DNA of 64,000 nt from Symsagittifera roscoffensis (Eukaryota; Xenacoelomorpha; Acoela; Convolutidae): positions 23,228,370 to 23,292,369 of the forward strand of contig NC_087062.1 in assembly GCF_963678635.1 (NCBI RefSeq). Direction: 5' to 3'. The position numbers and the translations under genes are program-made. This document shows positions 21,995 through 35,400 of the stretch, in pieces (the first letter of the stretch is position 1; each line of letters starts with the position of its first letter). The notes under the pieces are model-generated. The model worked only from the letters and a program-made list of their open reading frames with translations. It ran no database searches and was not told where the DNA came from.

Positions 21995-24900
21995 GTGAGT
22001 TTTACAAAAGTCATGAGATTAACAAAATTATAATAGGGCTTTCTCGGATAGTTTTTGGAGAAACAGCTGGAGAAAGTTCTTTCAACGAACCCGACTAAGA
22101 AGTTGATGCGCAAGTAGATCGGAAAATTTTGACCAAAGCTTCATTTAAAAAAAAATATTTACACTGCGGACAAAATTAAACGCGAATTTGCATTTTTACA
22201 TCTCAAAAACGCCTTTTTTCAAGGACCAGTTTGAACAAGATTTGTTGGAAGTTTCAAAAAAAAAAATCACATTGACCTACTACAAATGATCTAAGCTACA
22301 CTCTCTGAAAATTTCAATTTTTTTTGAATCACTTACCAGTTTTTTCCAGGTCTGAAAAAGCCAGTTTTCACCATTTGTCATGATGTTTCTATGGAAGCAA
22401 ACACTTTTTTGAAAAAGCGGATTAGTAAAACTGATCATGCAATATGAAACATTTTGATCGAGTTAACTTCATCGTTCGTTGTGATAACTTTCCTAAGCCG
22501 TGTTGTTTTGTATCTTTTGACACAGTTGATAAAAATAGTACAAATGGTGAAAACTGGCATTTTCAGACCTGAAAAAATTTAGTAAGTGATTCAAATCAAA
22601 AATTGAAACTTTCAGAAAGTGTATTTTAGATCATTTGCAGCAAGTCAATGTTCCAAAAATTTGTGAAATTTTGAATAAAAATTGTCCAAAATGGTCCGTG
22701 AAATAAGGCATTTTAGAGAGTAAAAACCTAAAATTTCATTTAGTTTTGTCCATTTGTATACAAACTTTCTATTTTTTCGATTTTTTTATTATGTGTGAGA
22801 AAAAAGATTAAAAAAGCTAAATTCAAACTGACCACACAACGATCAAATTTGTATAATATTGAAATCAAATTTAAAAAAGTTCAATTTTCAAAAAATGTTA
22901 TTTCGTTTTTGATTCCATGTTCTGAAAAGTGCCAATTGAAGCTCAAAAATTTTTTAATTGACAGACAAAGCTAAAATTTTTACAGCTGAATTAACAGCAT
23001 TCTATTTGTTCTTGGCTTGCTAAATGTCAGTATTTGAAATAAAAGTATTTTTTTTAAACCAGTTTTATTTCTCCTAATAAAAATTTATCAAGAAAGGCAG
23101 ATAATGCTATGATATGATAATCTGGGCAAAATGTGGTACTTGTTTGTAGCAGTTGATTTCGCTGGACTAAAAAGGACAAAAAAAACACCAGAGAAACGCA
23201 TTTTGTCTTTGAAACAAAAAATTAGAAACATCAAACTAAGCACAGTCACCTAACAGCTCGAACTAGATAAGATCTCACGACAGAAAACAACAACTGTGCA
23301 AAACGAAGACATTTAGTAAGTGCCAATCAAATATAACGGGAAGTCAGAAAACTCCTTGCATCTTTACAAAATCTATATACAGTATCGTAGGTTTTCAAAA
23401 ATCAGAAACTTTTCGAAACTTTGCTGAAAATTCGTAGTTTGGAGTATTTCGAACACCTGTTTTTTGGTTCTGCTTAGTCCTAACTTTTTAAATATCTGCT
23501 CAGTAGTTTAATTTTGAACTAGTTTTTCTTTTAAAAAAATTCACTTGTCGACGTTGCTGGGTTAAAATCGAATCTTTAGCTGTGTCCTAACTGACATGTC
23601 ACAAAGAAATCAGTTTTTCCAAATCTCATTTAAAAAATATAAAGTATTAGTAAAGGAATCGTCTAATTCAAAAGATTAATATATAATCATTAATATTTAA
23701 AACAATATCAATATACTTTTCATCTAATACGAGTTTACTTAGATCAATTCAATTTGGAAAATGTGTGAGCAGAATTTTTACCAGAATTAGCAATGCACTT
23801 TTTGAAAAAACTCGGAGATTCGCCCGTAATAAACTGTTAAACTTAAATTAGATCGGGTCCATGTAAAGTCACGAAATTTTTGTAAATCTTCTTAAACCTT
23901 GCCACAGATCTTAAGCATGTCTAATTAAAGTTTGGGCATGTCTTAAAACAGACTTGCCGCAGATCTGATATTTTTTGCAACATATCTGATCAAGCAGACG
24001 TCATAGCTGATCCAGATCTGATTCAGATTTGACTCAGATCAGAATTCGGGCTAATGAGAGCTTAAAACGTTTAGAGACGTCCCTATGAAATACGTCCATT
24101 TTTTCCGAACTGCACAACAGCTGAAAAAAAGTTTCTTGTGCTTGTTATAAAAAAGTTTTTTTTTCTTCAAGTTTGACATATCAACTAGCTGTAACTGGAA
24201 TATGTAACCCAGAGTTAAAGTCTCAATGAAATTTAAAGCTGATGATTGAACAGTAATCAAAGCTGAGTCAGACTAAAAGCTAAGGATTTCCAGAGACGTA
24301 ATTATACCAAAAAGGCCAAATTTTAAATTCAAACCCAGTTTTTTTTTCATGAAAATTAATCGAAAAAGCAAAACAATTTTAATTTGAGCACAGAGCAATT
24401 CGTTTTTTTTTTGTTTAAATGGTATATAAACATCCGCCAAAAATTGGTTAAGAAAGGGGGGAGATTGTTAAGTAGATTACCAATCAGAATGCAGCAAAAC
24501 TAGAGTTCTCAATAAAAAGTTCAGTGCTAATTTTACCGCATTTATTTAGAGGGGAGGAGATTCTTTAAAAGATATCATAAATCCGAAAAAAAATGTTTAA
24601 AAATGCGCAAGGGAAAACTAAATTATGTTTTTTTTTCGCTTTTCCTTTTATCCGCCCATACGCTAGGTAAAATACGAAACAATTTCTTTTCATCTCGTAA
24701 CTTAGTGATCAGAAAAAAAGCATCCTTTGCCTCATTTCAGCAAGTGAAAATAGATTGCGCGGTAATTATCGCAATTTGAATTATAGCGGTCAAAGTATTT
24801 CCAAATTCAATCAAAACTTATAATTATATCGAGCTGACTAGTTTTGAAACGCATTTTTGAATTATAGTGGTCAAAGTATTCCCAAATTCAATCAAAACTT

Positions 24901-27900
24901 ATATTAATTTCGGGCTGACTAATTTTGAAAACAATTTTTGAAATATAGTGGTCAAAATATTCCAAACTTAATCAAAACTAATATTAATTTCAAGCTGACA
25001 TTATTTTGAAAAGCGTTTTTGAATTATAGTGGTCAAAGTATTCCCAAATCCAATCAAAACTAACATTAATTTCAAGCTGACTAATTTTGAAAAGCATTTT
25101 CGAAATATAGTGGTCAAAGTATTCCCCAATTCAATCAAAGCTAACATTAATTTCAAGCTGACTAATTTTGAAAACCAATTTTGAATTATAGTGGTCAAAG
25201 TATTCCAAAAATCAATCAAAACTAATATTAATTTCGAGCTGACTAATTTTGAAAACAAATTTTGAACTATAGTGGTCAAAGTATTCCCATATTCAATCAA
25301 AGCTAATATTAATTTCGAGCTGACTAATTTTGAAAAGCAATTTTGAATTATATTGTCAAAGTATTTCCAAATTCAACCAAAACTTATATTAGTTTCGAGC
25401 TGACTAGATTTGAAAAGCATTTTAAGATGTCATAAAAAGCCTGACTGATATGGCTAGTTAAAAGGTAATAAATGGTCATACACCAAAAAAAAACAAGAAT
25501 ATATATACCGTCTCTTTTTTTTAAGTCGGTACAACAAGACTGCTGGTATCACGGTAAAGTCTTAAATCTTCCAACTGCCAATTTGACGACTGCCTAATGA
25601 CGACTGTCTGTGACGCTTGTTATCTGTTAACGACCGTGATTGTTGTTCCGACTTTCGATACGAAAAAGACGGAACTTTTGTGCTCGCGGTGGGTTTTTTT
25701 TTCTTCAGACAAATTTCGACTTTTTAACTAGCCATTTTTGACAGAATTTTTTGTATCATTCAAAAGGTATTGTTGTCCTGAGCTTAAATTTGAAAAAATA
25801 TTTCACCTGTGATCATTTTTCGTGAAGTTATGAGGGTTTAAAGATTGTCATTTTGGTCAATTTGGGACAATTAACGCGCGATATATTTCGCGCTATTAAC
25901 GCGTAAGCGGAGGTTTAATCCGTCTTTTAAATCGTTCCAAATTGGTTAAAAGAAGCTTATTCGCCATAATTGTTTTGTTAAAAGGAACGAAATTTATCCT
26001 TTTGTACTTTATATGGCGTGTAGGGGGATGATTTTCATAAAAAATTTCAAACTTTAGGAAAAAAAATTTTCATATTTTTTTTTATTATATTTAATTTTTT
26101 TAATGTTACTTCTGCTCGATAAACCTGAAAAGGCAGTCGGAACATTCAGGGCTTTGCCCTGATACGAGCAGTCTTGTTTCTTTTAGGCAACATCTAGGTG
26201 GTTCTCCTCCAGATGATTTGTTAGAGACATCGACAGCTGCCCAGCAAAGACTGGAAATAGTTTCATTTGGGACTTTCTTGTCAGTTTTTGCTTTATGTGG
26301 ACTAGCTTACTTCCTTTTAAGACTTTTTATTGCAATAAGAGGCAGGGATAGTCAAAAATGATAGTTTGACAAAGGTTTATTAACAAAATATTATGTCCCG
26401 AGTCTTTTGATGCGCTTGTAAATTAAAGTATCAGACACTTTTGGCTACAGAGTGTCTTGAAAATGTTTTTGGGAAACTTAGAAGTTTAGTGGTCCACCTA
26501 AAAAAAACTTCTACAAAATTCTGAACGCTTTTTGTAACACCGCACATCGCGACTCGAAATTTTCCCGCATTAGAACAATAGTCAAAACTCCTTTCTTATA
26601 ATAAGCCAGTGAAGTCAAGATAATCAAAAAATGTGGTAATTCAACAAAAGTTTACTATAAGCAAAAAAAGAAGACTTAGTTTTTCCTTCACTTTGAGTGG
26701 GCCATTTTTTTGAAATGAAAAACTATTCCGGAATTCAGAACCGGTCCCTTTTACATGACTATCTCTCAATCAGCAGCTCAATTATATCTTCTGTGGGTGT
26801 CAATTGGCATCTCCACTTTCACACTAGTCGGAATCACAGTTTCGTTTGTATTTCGTGAAATTATCTACCTGTTCTTGTTGTCCTTTTTAACCACAAGAGG
26901 GCGAGCTGCTCTTTTGTCCATGCTTCTGATTGCAGTGGCCAATGGACCCTACTACAACATCAAGTACAACTTAGCTCAATTCAACAAGTTCTTTATTTGC
27001 ACATTCAACAGTGAGTTTCAATTATAGTTATGAATTGCAAAGTTTGCGAAGTTTGCTGACTGTTATTTAATAAAAAAATTGAACACAGATGCACAGCGGA
27101 GCAACATAAACATTTAAAAAATGAAAAGTCTAACTGAAAGTTGAAAAAAATCACAAAGTATGTTGAAAAAAAAACTAGGTAAGCCAAAATGATCGATAAA
27201 ACATAACAAGAGGCCCAGCTGAAGCTTGAGAATGCTGTTTGACTTCTTTGAAATTTGATACACTGATGCGTGATAAAATAGATTATTCCCATTCTCTTCT
27301 TTGCCCAACCGCTTCTTTCGAATGAAACTTTCATCTCGGATTTCATAGGGTAATTTTTAAGGTTACCCAAAATCATTAACGTTTTGGTTACCCAAAATCA
27401 TTAACGTTTTTTGCAATGAGAAAGTCGTTGGCGTTCAAGAGGAGAAGATTTGTGTTTCTCAAGTGAACCCGAATAATTAATATGTGCCAGGATACTTTTT
27501 GAGAAAAATCAAAGATTTTGTTTGAGAAGATTTGGGCGCAGCTTTTGGACAGAAAAAAAATATTAGTCTTTTACTTCGAATGATCGGAAAAACTCAATAT
27601 TTGATACGGTAGTTTTCGAAAAAAAAATCAAAAAATCAAAAAGCGGTCAAAAATTCAAAGAGCGGTCAAAAATTAAAAATTCGTTTATTTTCCGAAGGCT
27701 AATACCTTCTCTGTCAAAAAGTTTGGGCGAAACCGCACATGCACCGAATTTATTCCAAAACCGACTTTGGATTGAGCGCAAAATCTCAGATTTGAGCGGG
27801 TAGGTTTGTGAAAAGTCAAAAGATATCAAAAAACGGTTAAAAAAATTTGACTATTACCAGGGCCATGACTTTTTGTGGAGAAAAACTTGGGCGTAGTTAT

Positions 27901-30900
27901 TTATGAAGGGTAGTTTTTAAAACTCATTTTAACCATTGTATCAAAAAACTCTGGTTTAGGAGAGGATTTTTTGAAAACTGAGAAAAAAACTAAAAATTAT
28001 GGTAGAATATTCCGCCCTCAGACTTTTATGAAGGCTGCAGACAAAAAATTAAACTAAAAAGAGATCGGAAGATTATGCAGGCGTTCAGGGGAGTAGACGT
28101 TGTTTCCATTGATGCAGTTTTTATGAAATTCGATATGTTTTTGACTGAACTAAGTTTTTTGAAACAAAAAAATACCATAGTCAGACTCGAACCCAGGACG
28201 TCTGCCGTCCTATGCGTCTTCGTTGCTTCCAGACTGAGCGTAAGAAAAATTTTAAGAAATTTGAATTCATAATGAGCCATAAGAACATAATGATATTATG
28301 TTAAACACATTGTTAACCCGAAAAAAGTCTATATTCCGATTTGATAACGCTTGCTAATTGCAAGCGTAGTACTTTTCGAAACAAGAAAAAACTTTTCCTG
28401 GGAGAATTAGAACAACGAGAAGACAAGCCACTTCCCCTTCCCAGATCTCACTTCTTCTTCCCTATCTTCAATTTTCCACCATATGTAGGTCAATCGTTTT
28501 CTCGAGGATTTTATTTCCGAAAACTTTTTTGGGTGTGAACCTCTAACATATGTCACAAAACATTTGCTTACGTACATTTTTTTTAATTATACAAAAAGCA
28601 AAGCAAATCAAAACAGTAGGTCTAAAACATATAAAAAAAATATAGGTCAATTTTCAACAAACCACAGTAATTTCCCAATATTCCGCAGAAAAAACGCCTG
28701 AGCTGAGATAAAACGTGGTCTTAATGCGCATAAAAAGGCATCTGTTGAAAGAAAAATCATATAAATTTTGTTTTTTAGACACCGTTGGATCGGAGAACCT
28801 CTTGGCTCAGTTGATGACAGGAAGAACAGATTTGGTGAGAATACGATTGAGTGTGAATGAAAGAAGTGTTTTATCACTATTTAACGTCTTGTGGTAATTA
28901 GTCTCTAAACCTAACTTCAATTTTCATAATTCCATGCGGAACAGAAAAAATCACAATTCGACTCAGTTTCTTTAATTGGGTTAGTTTCAGTAGAAACATT
29001 CAAAAAAGGTCAAATATTAAAGATTCTTGAAATTCAAAGATTTTTTACAAGATGTAAATAGCTCAACGAAGTTCGAGACGTTTTGTATTTCGGTTGACAT
29101 GAGTTAACAGGCACTTTTCCAACTGTCTGCTGGCTATGATTTGAATTTACAATTTCCTTGGAGTATTAGAATAATCTTAAGCCAAAATTATGAAAGCAAA
29201 ATAAAATTAGTAAAGTTTTGAGTAAAGGTTTTGTTAATTTTTGTTTTATTTTTCGTTCCAGGAAAAAATACTAAAATTTTTTTCAAGCTCAAAATTGATT
29301 AAGATTTTTTTCAAGCTCAAAATGGATTAAGATTTCACAGCGGAATGAAACATTATCTACCAACACAACTCTCCAGAAAGTGGGTAGTTTTATTCAAAAA
29401 GTGTCAATCATAAAAAATTCTGGAAATTCGAAGACTTTAGAGCATGCATCTTTTTCTGTCTGATGGCATTGTGTTTTAAGGAATTACATTAGGTAAGCAA
29501 AAAATGCATTCATCAATGTTATAATGAAACAAAACGGAAACTGCTTGACAGAAGCCTGACAATTCCGAATGCTCTTTAACCTATTTATTGAAGTATTTGG
29601 TAATAATAAAAGAAATTTTTGAAACTAAAATTAATAGAAAGAAATTGATTCGAATATCTTCATATCTTCCAAGGTCGGAATAACCAGCTTTTGTTATCAA
29701 AGACTAGTAAAAACTAACTTAGAAGGAACAAACATTGGACCTTGTTAACATCCTCTCCCCTAAATCGGGTTAGGGGGAGGATGTTAACTCGATTATAAGT
29801 TGATATTTGAAGCCAATTAGAATCGAGTATTTTACATTGACAGTCTGAGCAAATTTACTACAAATTAACAGCCGAGATGGAAGATCGGTCTGAGCTTGAC
29901 CTTTATCCTATACTGGCGAAGCAATCAGCTATAATTTTTTAATTTTTTTTTAGAAAGAGACATTCAGAACAGTGATTGAGAAAGCCAAGCAGATATCTGC
30001 TGAGATGAAGGCCACTTTCGACAAACTAGTCGATGGGATAACTGACATGCGAGACTTCCTCATCAAATACGCACAGTTTGTACGTGAGTAATTGAAATAT
30101 ATCCTCATCATAGAGGTGTGGATGGTGATAAGGCGGATTTAACACCTTGACAGATTACAGGGTCTTTTTTCGTTTTTGGGTCTTTATTATTTTAAAAATA
30201 TGCCTGCAGCGGACGAATTATCAGCTAAATACAAGGGCGGATTTAGGGGGGATGCCCCCTTCCTCAGGGTTTTGACTCCCGTGCCGACCCAGAGGGTCCC
30301 CTTTTGTACTATTTTGAGATATCCCTTTTTAGCTGACTGACCCTAAGTTTTTCGAAAGACGCCTTGAGCGCCAAAAAGTACTAATTTTGAGGGGGAAGTG
30401 CGCGCCGAAAAAATGCAATTTTTCATTCAAAATTTTCCAAAAAGTGCCTAAAAACGTTTTTTTGCCTGTTTTTCAAAACCTTGCCTGCGGCTCAGAAAAT
30501 TTGGTCAAAATTGGGTCTTCATAGTGATTCGGGAGAGCCTAGAAATTCGATTTGGTCGACCTAAAAAAAGACATTTAACAATTTTCAAGAAATAACCCAG
30601 TGTCTAGATAAACTGGATTTGTCTTTTTGATTTTTAGTCAATAGGAAATAGGAGCAGAGGCGGATTCAGGGGGAAGAGAGGGTGCGGACGCTCTTCTTTC
30701 AGAAATTCGAACAGGGGCGGATTTAGGGGAGCGGGAGGGCTATGCCTCCTCCCCCCTCAGGGATTCGAACCATTGCCGACCCAACTTTTTGAAAACTCCA
30801 ATTTTGGATGACGAACTCCAAATTTTTTCGAAATGCCCTGGGCGCCGATAAATAATAGTTTTGAGGGGAAGTTTGCCCCAAGAAAAGTAGTTTTTTAGTC

Positions 30901-32342
30901 AATATTTTCCGAAAAGTGCCCAAAAACCGCTTTTTTGACCTTGTTTTCAAATTTTAGCGGTTTTTTAGGTCTGTTTTTTTGGTCTGTTTTTCAAAAAATT
31001 GACTGCGGCGCAGGAATTTTGTCTAGTTAAAGTCTTTATAGTGCCGGGAAGAAAATCAACTAGGACGACCAAGGAAAAAAAGTCAACTAAATTTTCATTT
31101 TTTTTTGAAAAACCGCGCCCAATCGAGAAACTTTTAGATCCGTCCCTGAATATCTTATTTACTCTTAGTTTAAGCCGTGATTCTGAATTTTATTTGCGAA
31201 AAATTAGTTTTTGAAGTTTTTAAGTGCTATTTAAGGAATAAAAAACTCAAAAATTTCCGCAAAAAAATGGTTTTTTTTTTATAAAAAGGGTTGAATTTTT
31301 TATGATTTCTTGCATTGACCGGCTATCCTTGTTTGAAAATTGCCAACGTCGAACATTTTTTCAGATTTCTTAAAAAAATAGGCAAAAAAAACGCTTTCAG
31401 GGTTTTTTTGCTCCCCCCTCAAAAATTGTAGATCTTGGCGCCTAAGGCGCCTAAGAAAAATTTAAGGGTTTGTCAGCCAAAAATTAATATCTCAAAATAG
31501 TACAAAAGGGGACCCTTTGGGTAGTCAGGGGGTCGAATCCCTGACGAAGGAAGCGTAACTAACCCTAAATCCGCTGGTGGTTGAATTTAAAAAAGCTTGA
31601 GAACACAAAATTTGGTTGCTTCAATCATATAGATTTCTGCTTCATTAAAAAACTGTGGGGCTTTTTTAGAGGGGTAATAAGTTTTACTCGTTGTTGAGAT
31701 TCAATTTTGATGCTTTCGTCAGTTAAGGTTGTCAGCTGAATAACAATGGATATTTTATTTTTCCAGAAAAGTTGACCTATGTGTGCAATGAACAGTACAT
31801 ATCCTCAGTGTTTACCGAGTGCACCCTATGGTTTAAACAAGCCGGCAGGGATTGTGAAAAGAAAATGTGGAAGTTCTTAAGGTCAGATTATGAAAAACAA
31901 ATACGTAGAATTGTAAGACCCGATGAAATAACACATACGACGAGCAACTTAACAATACATAGTTTGTTAAACTATTTAGAAAAATTGGGACATGATTTGC
32001 GTCATCGAAACCAACAATTGCTGGAAAAAATGTTCATCAAAGTCAATAATTTTCGTTACGAAAGCTTCTCATGTTAGCCGCACAATGCATGACCATTTGA
32101 GACCCCGTACCCAGAAAGTTCTTTAGTTGTGTAAATAAATACTTAAATTCCGCACTCAAAATCTGTTTAGGAAATTTTGTGAAACGATTAAATAAAGCAT
32201 GGATTTACTAAATTTTTTTCATCCACATCCAATTTGCTGTTAGAAATTTTCTAAATCTAGGCTATTTTTAATCATAAAAAGCTTATTTCTGATCTAGTTT
32301 CTGTTCAGAATTTTTTTTGATCAGGGGTCTTGAAAAAAATTG

Positions 32343-32404
<62 letters not shown>

Positions 32405-35400
32405 ACCACACACACACACATATATGTCAATTGTTTTTAAGACCCCTGATCAAAAAAATTTCTGAACAGAATCTGAGTGCGGAATTTAAGTATTTCTTGA
32501 CAGAACTAAAGAACTTTCATGGTACGGGGTCTCAAATGGTCATGCATTGTGCGGCTAACATGAGAAGCTTTCGTAACGGAATTTATTGACCTTGATAAAT
32601 ATTTTTTCACGCAACTGCTGATTTCGTTGACGCAAATCATGTCCCAATTTTTCTAAATAGTTTGCATTTTACCAGGCCAGTAAGCATACACGCAATTTCG
32701 AATCATTACTTTTCAAGCATGATTCAAAAGATACATCAACTAAATTACTATCCAACACATTTCAATTGTTCGAACTGTTATAAAATTTAGTACTTTTTAT
32801 CCTGATTTGTAAATAAGTTCGAATTTTTGTAAAGCTCTTTTATGCAAATGAGTTGGGTAGTAATTTGGTTGGTGTATTTTAAAATAAATGCTTGAAAAAA
32901 AATGTTTAGAAAATTTGTGTGCTTACTAGCCTTTTTTGTCAATTATTTTTAGACAAATGAGTTATGAATTTTCCTGAAAGTTTCTGGGAAAAAATATTGA
33001 AAAACTATATATTTTGGACAATATCAAAAATCAAGTGTAAAAAATCGAGTTGTACGACATAATTACCACCGAATAGCTAGCCTTAAATCAATTTGAAATT
33101 ATTTTAATGCGCGGGCTAAATAATTCGCGTTGCTCTTTCAGGATTATGAATAAAAGCTTCAAAATGCGCATAAACTAGTTCAACGCATGATCAAACTGGC
33201 AACTTTCAAGTTAACGAAACTTTTCAAAATATAATAGACGGTAAAATATTTTTTTAAATTTGATTTCAGAGAGTAAATTATCTTTTTAAATTTGATTTCA
33301 GAGAGTCAATATCATTAATGGGGCAAAAAAGTTTCATGTTAAAAACTATTGTTTTGATTGCCAAAGTTGACAGAACAAAACCATCCCAAGCATAAATGTT
33401 CCGTTTTCTTCGAAAGTCGGAACAATTTGACTGGAACCAATTGTAGCGCGAAGAAATCAGAATTGCTCAAAACAAACATACAATTAGAAGTTAGCTAGAA
33501 AGAAAGATAATGCGAAGCGTAAGAGCACGGTCTTAAACACTGCCACTGGATTCCGAAAACAAGACTTTTAATTTTGGTTGAATAAAATCTTTGATCAACC
33601 ACTTTAGCTTCAAAAAAATTTGAAGTCTGATCACGAAGTAAGAGGATTGGGTTAAACATACTAATAAAATTGATGAACGTAATGAAGACTCTTAAAAAGT
33701 GCATTATACCTAAATTTATTAATATTTTGAGTTCAATTGAATTTCATCTGCTGTGAAATTGACGTAAAAAGCACTCTCCAAATACGAACGTGGAAATGGG
33801 GCTTTAAAACGTGAACAATTTCTGGTTTCGAAAATGGAATTTATTTTTAAGATTTCCTAGTTGAATAAAAACTTTACCTATTGATCCCGTTTTCTCAAGT
33901 TGGGTTCATGTTATTTAAAAAGCGCCAATCATAAATTGTTCTAGAAAATCAAAGAGCTTGAAGGGCATCTATTTTTTTTTTAAATTCTTGTTTTTTTTAT
34001 GTTTTCTTGCGTTCTTTACTCTTTTCCAATCTTCGATTGGTTATGGTCAGTATGTGCGACGAACACTTTAATTGAACGTTCTTTTAAGATTTCACAAATT
34101 AAGTCTTACGAAAATTTTTTTTAGAACAAAAGAGTTCAAATGAACGTACTATCATTTTTTGAGAACAAGAGTTTACAAAAATATACCATATCAGAATGTA
34201 ACAGAAAAAGTTTAATTGACCAATCGCCGTATGAATTGGAGTGCAGAATTAGCTAAACTGGCTCATTTAGCAGCATTTGACACAAAGATCATTATTGGAT
34301 AATATTATCATCAGCAGCTGAGGACAAGCCTTCCTTTAAAAGACATATTGTAGAATTTTCCTCCTCGCCATTCATCGCTTTTTTAAAAGTTACTCAACTA
34401 ACTTTGTGAATTTTTCTTCAGAAGCTTCGATAAACAACATCATGTTTTAGAATAGTAACAAGTTGAAAATAGGTTGCTTGTAATTTGCGTAGCTATAAGT
34501 TACTGGATATTGCAAAAAAGCAAATTCTGCTTACAATTTACGGTTGCCGTTTATAATTTGCGGATTTTGCCTACAATTGGCGGATTTCGTTACGGCGCAA
34601 CTCACTTCCAAAATAGATTGTTATTTTTTTGTGGTTTCCACGAATTGTTATGGCTTGCGCAAACTTTGTTCCCCACTCCGCAAGTTTTGCTGCACTTCGA
34701 CGATGTAAACGATCAAAGAAAAGTAGCCGCGCTGTGGATTCCACAACAAAGCGATAGATTTTTGCTATGTTGCGGATTCCGCTTACACGTCGCAAAAGGT
34801 GAGGCGAAGTTTGGCCTCACAATCTGCAAAATCTTTAACTGAGCTAATAATTCCCTCTTTTACTTACAAAACAAGACTGTTCGTATCAGGGCGAAGCTCT
34901 GAATGTTCCGACTGCCTTTTAAGGTTTATGGAGCAGTAAAAACAAGAAAAAATTGAATGTAATAAAACGAAATGAATTTTTTTTTAATTTGATCTTTTCT
35001 TTAAAAAAATCATCACCCCACAAGCCATATAAAATACAAAAGAAAAGATTTCGCTGCTAGTAACAATCAATTATGGCAAATAAGCTTCTTTCGACCAATT
35101 TGGAACGATTTCTAGAACGGATTAAATCTCGGCTTACGAGTTAAAAGTTCAAAATATATCGCGCGTTATTTGTCCCAAATTGGCCAAAATGCCAATCTTT
35201 AAACCCCGATTTTTTAACGAAAAATGATCACAAGTGAAATATCTTTTCAAATATAAGCTCGGGACAAAAATATCGTTCGAACGATATAAAAAAAATTCCG
35301 TCAAAAACGGCTAGATAAAAAGTCGACATTTGTCTGAGGAAAAAAAACCTCCCCGAGCACAAATATTTCGTTACTTTCGTATCGAAAGTCGAAATAATAA

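Noticed and set aside
25001-25300. 99-codon frame made of 27-residue repeats
   Set aside because: The 81 bp tandem repeat is a multiple of three, which alone explains the periodic open frame.
24778-25425. Possible CRISPR-like array
   Set aside because: The units are directly tandem with no unique spacers, and the DNA is animal.
28150-28255. Functional tRNA gene
   Set aside because: A- and B-box-like sequences are present, but the acceptor and T stems do not pair.
34474-34842. 122-codon plus-strand frame
   Set aside because: No domain, no fit to the phases of the DCST-like gene, and low-complexity surroundings.
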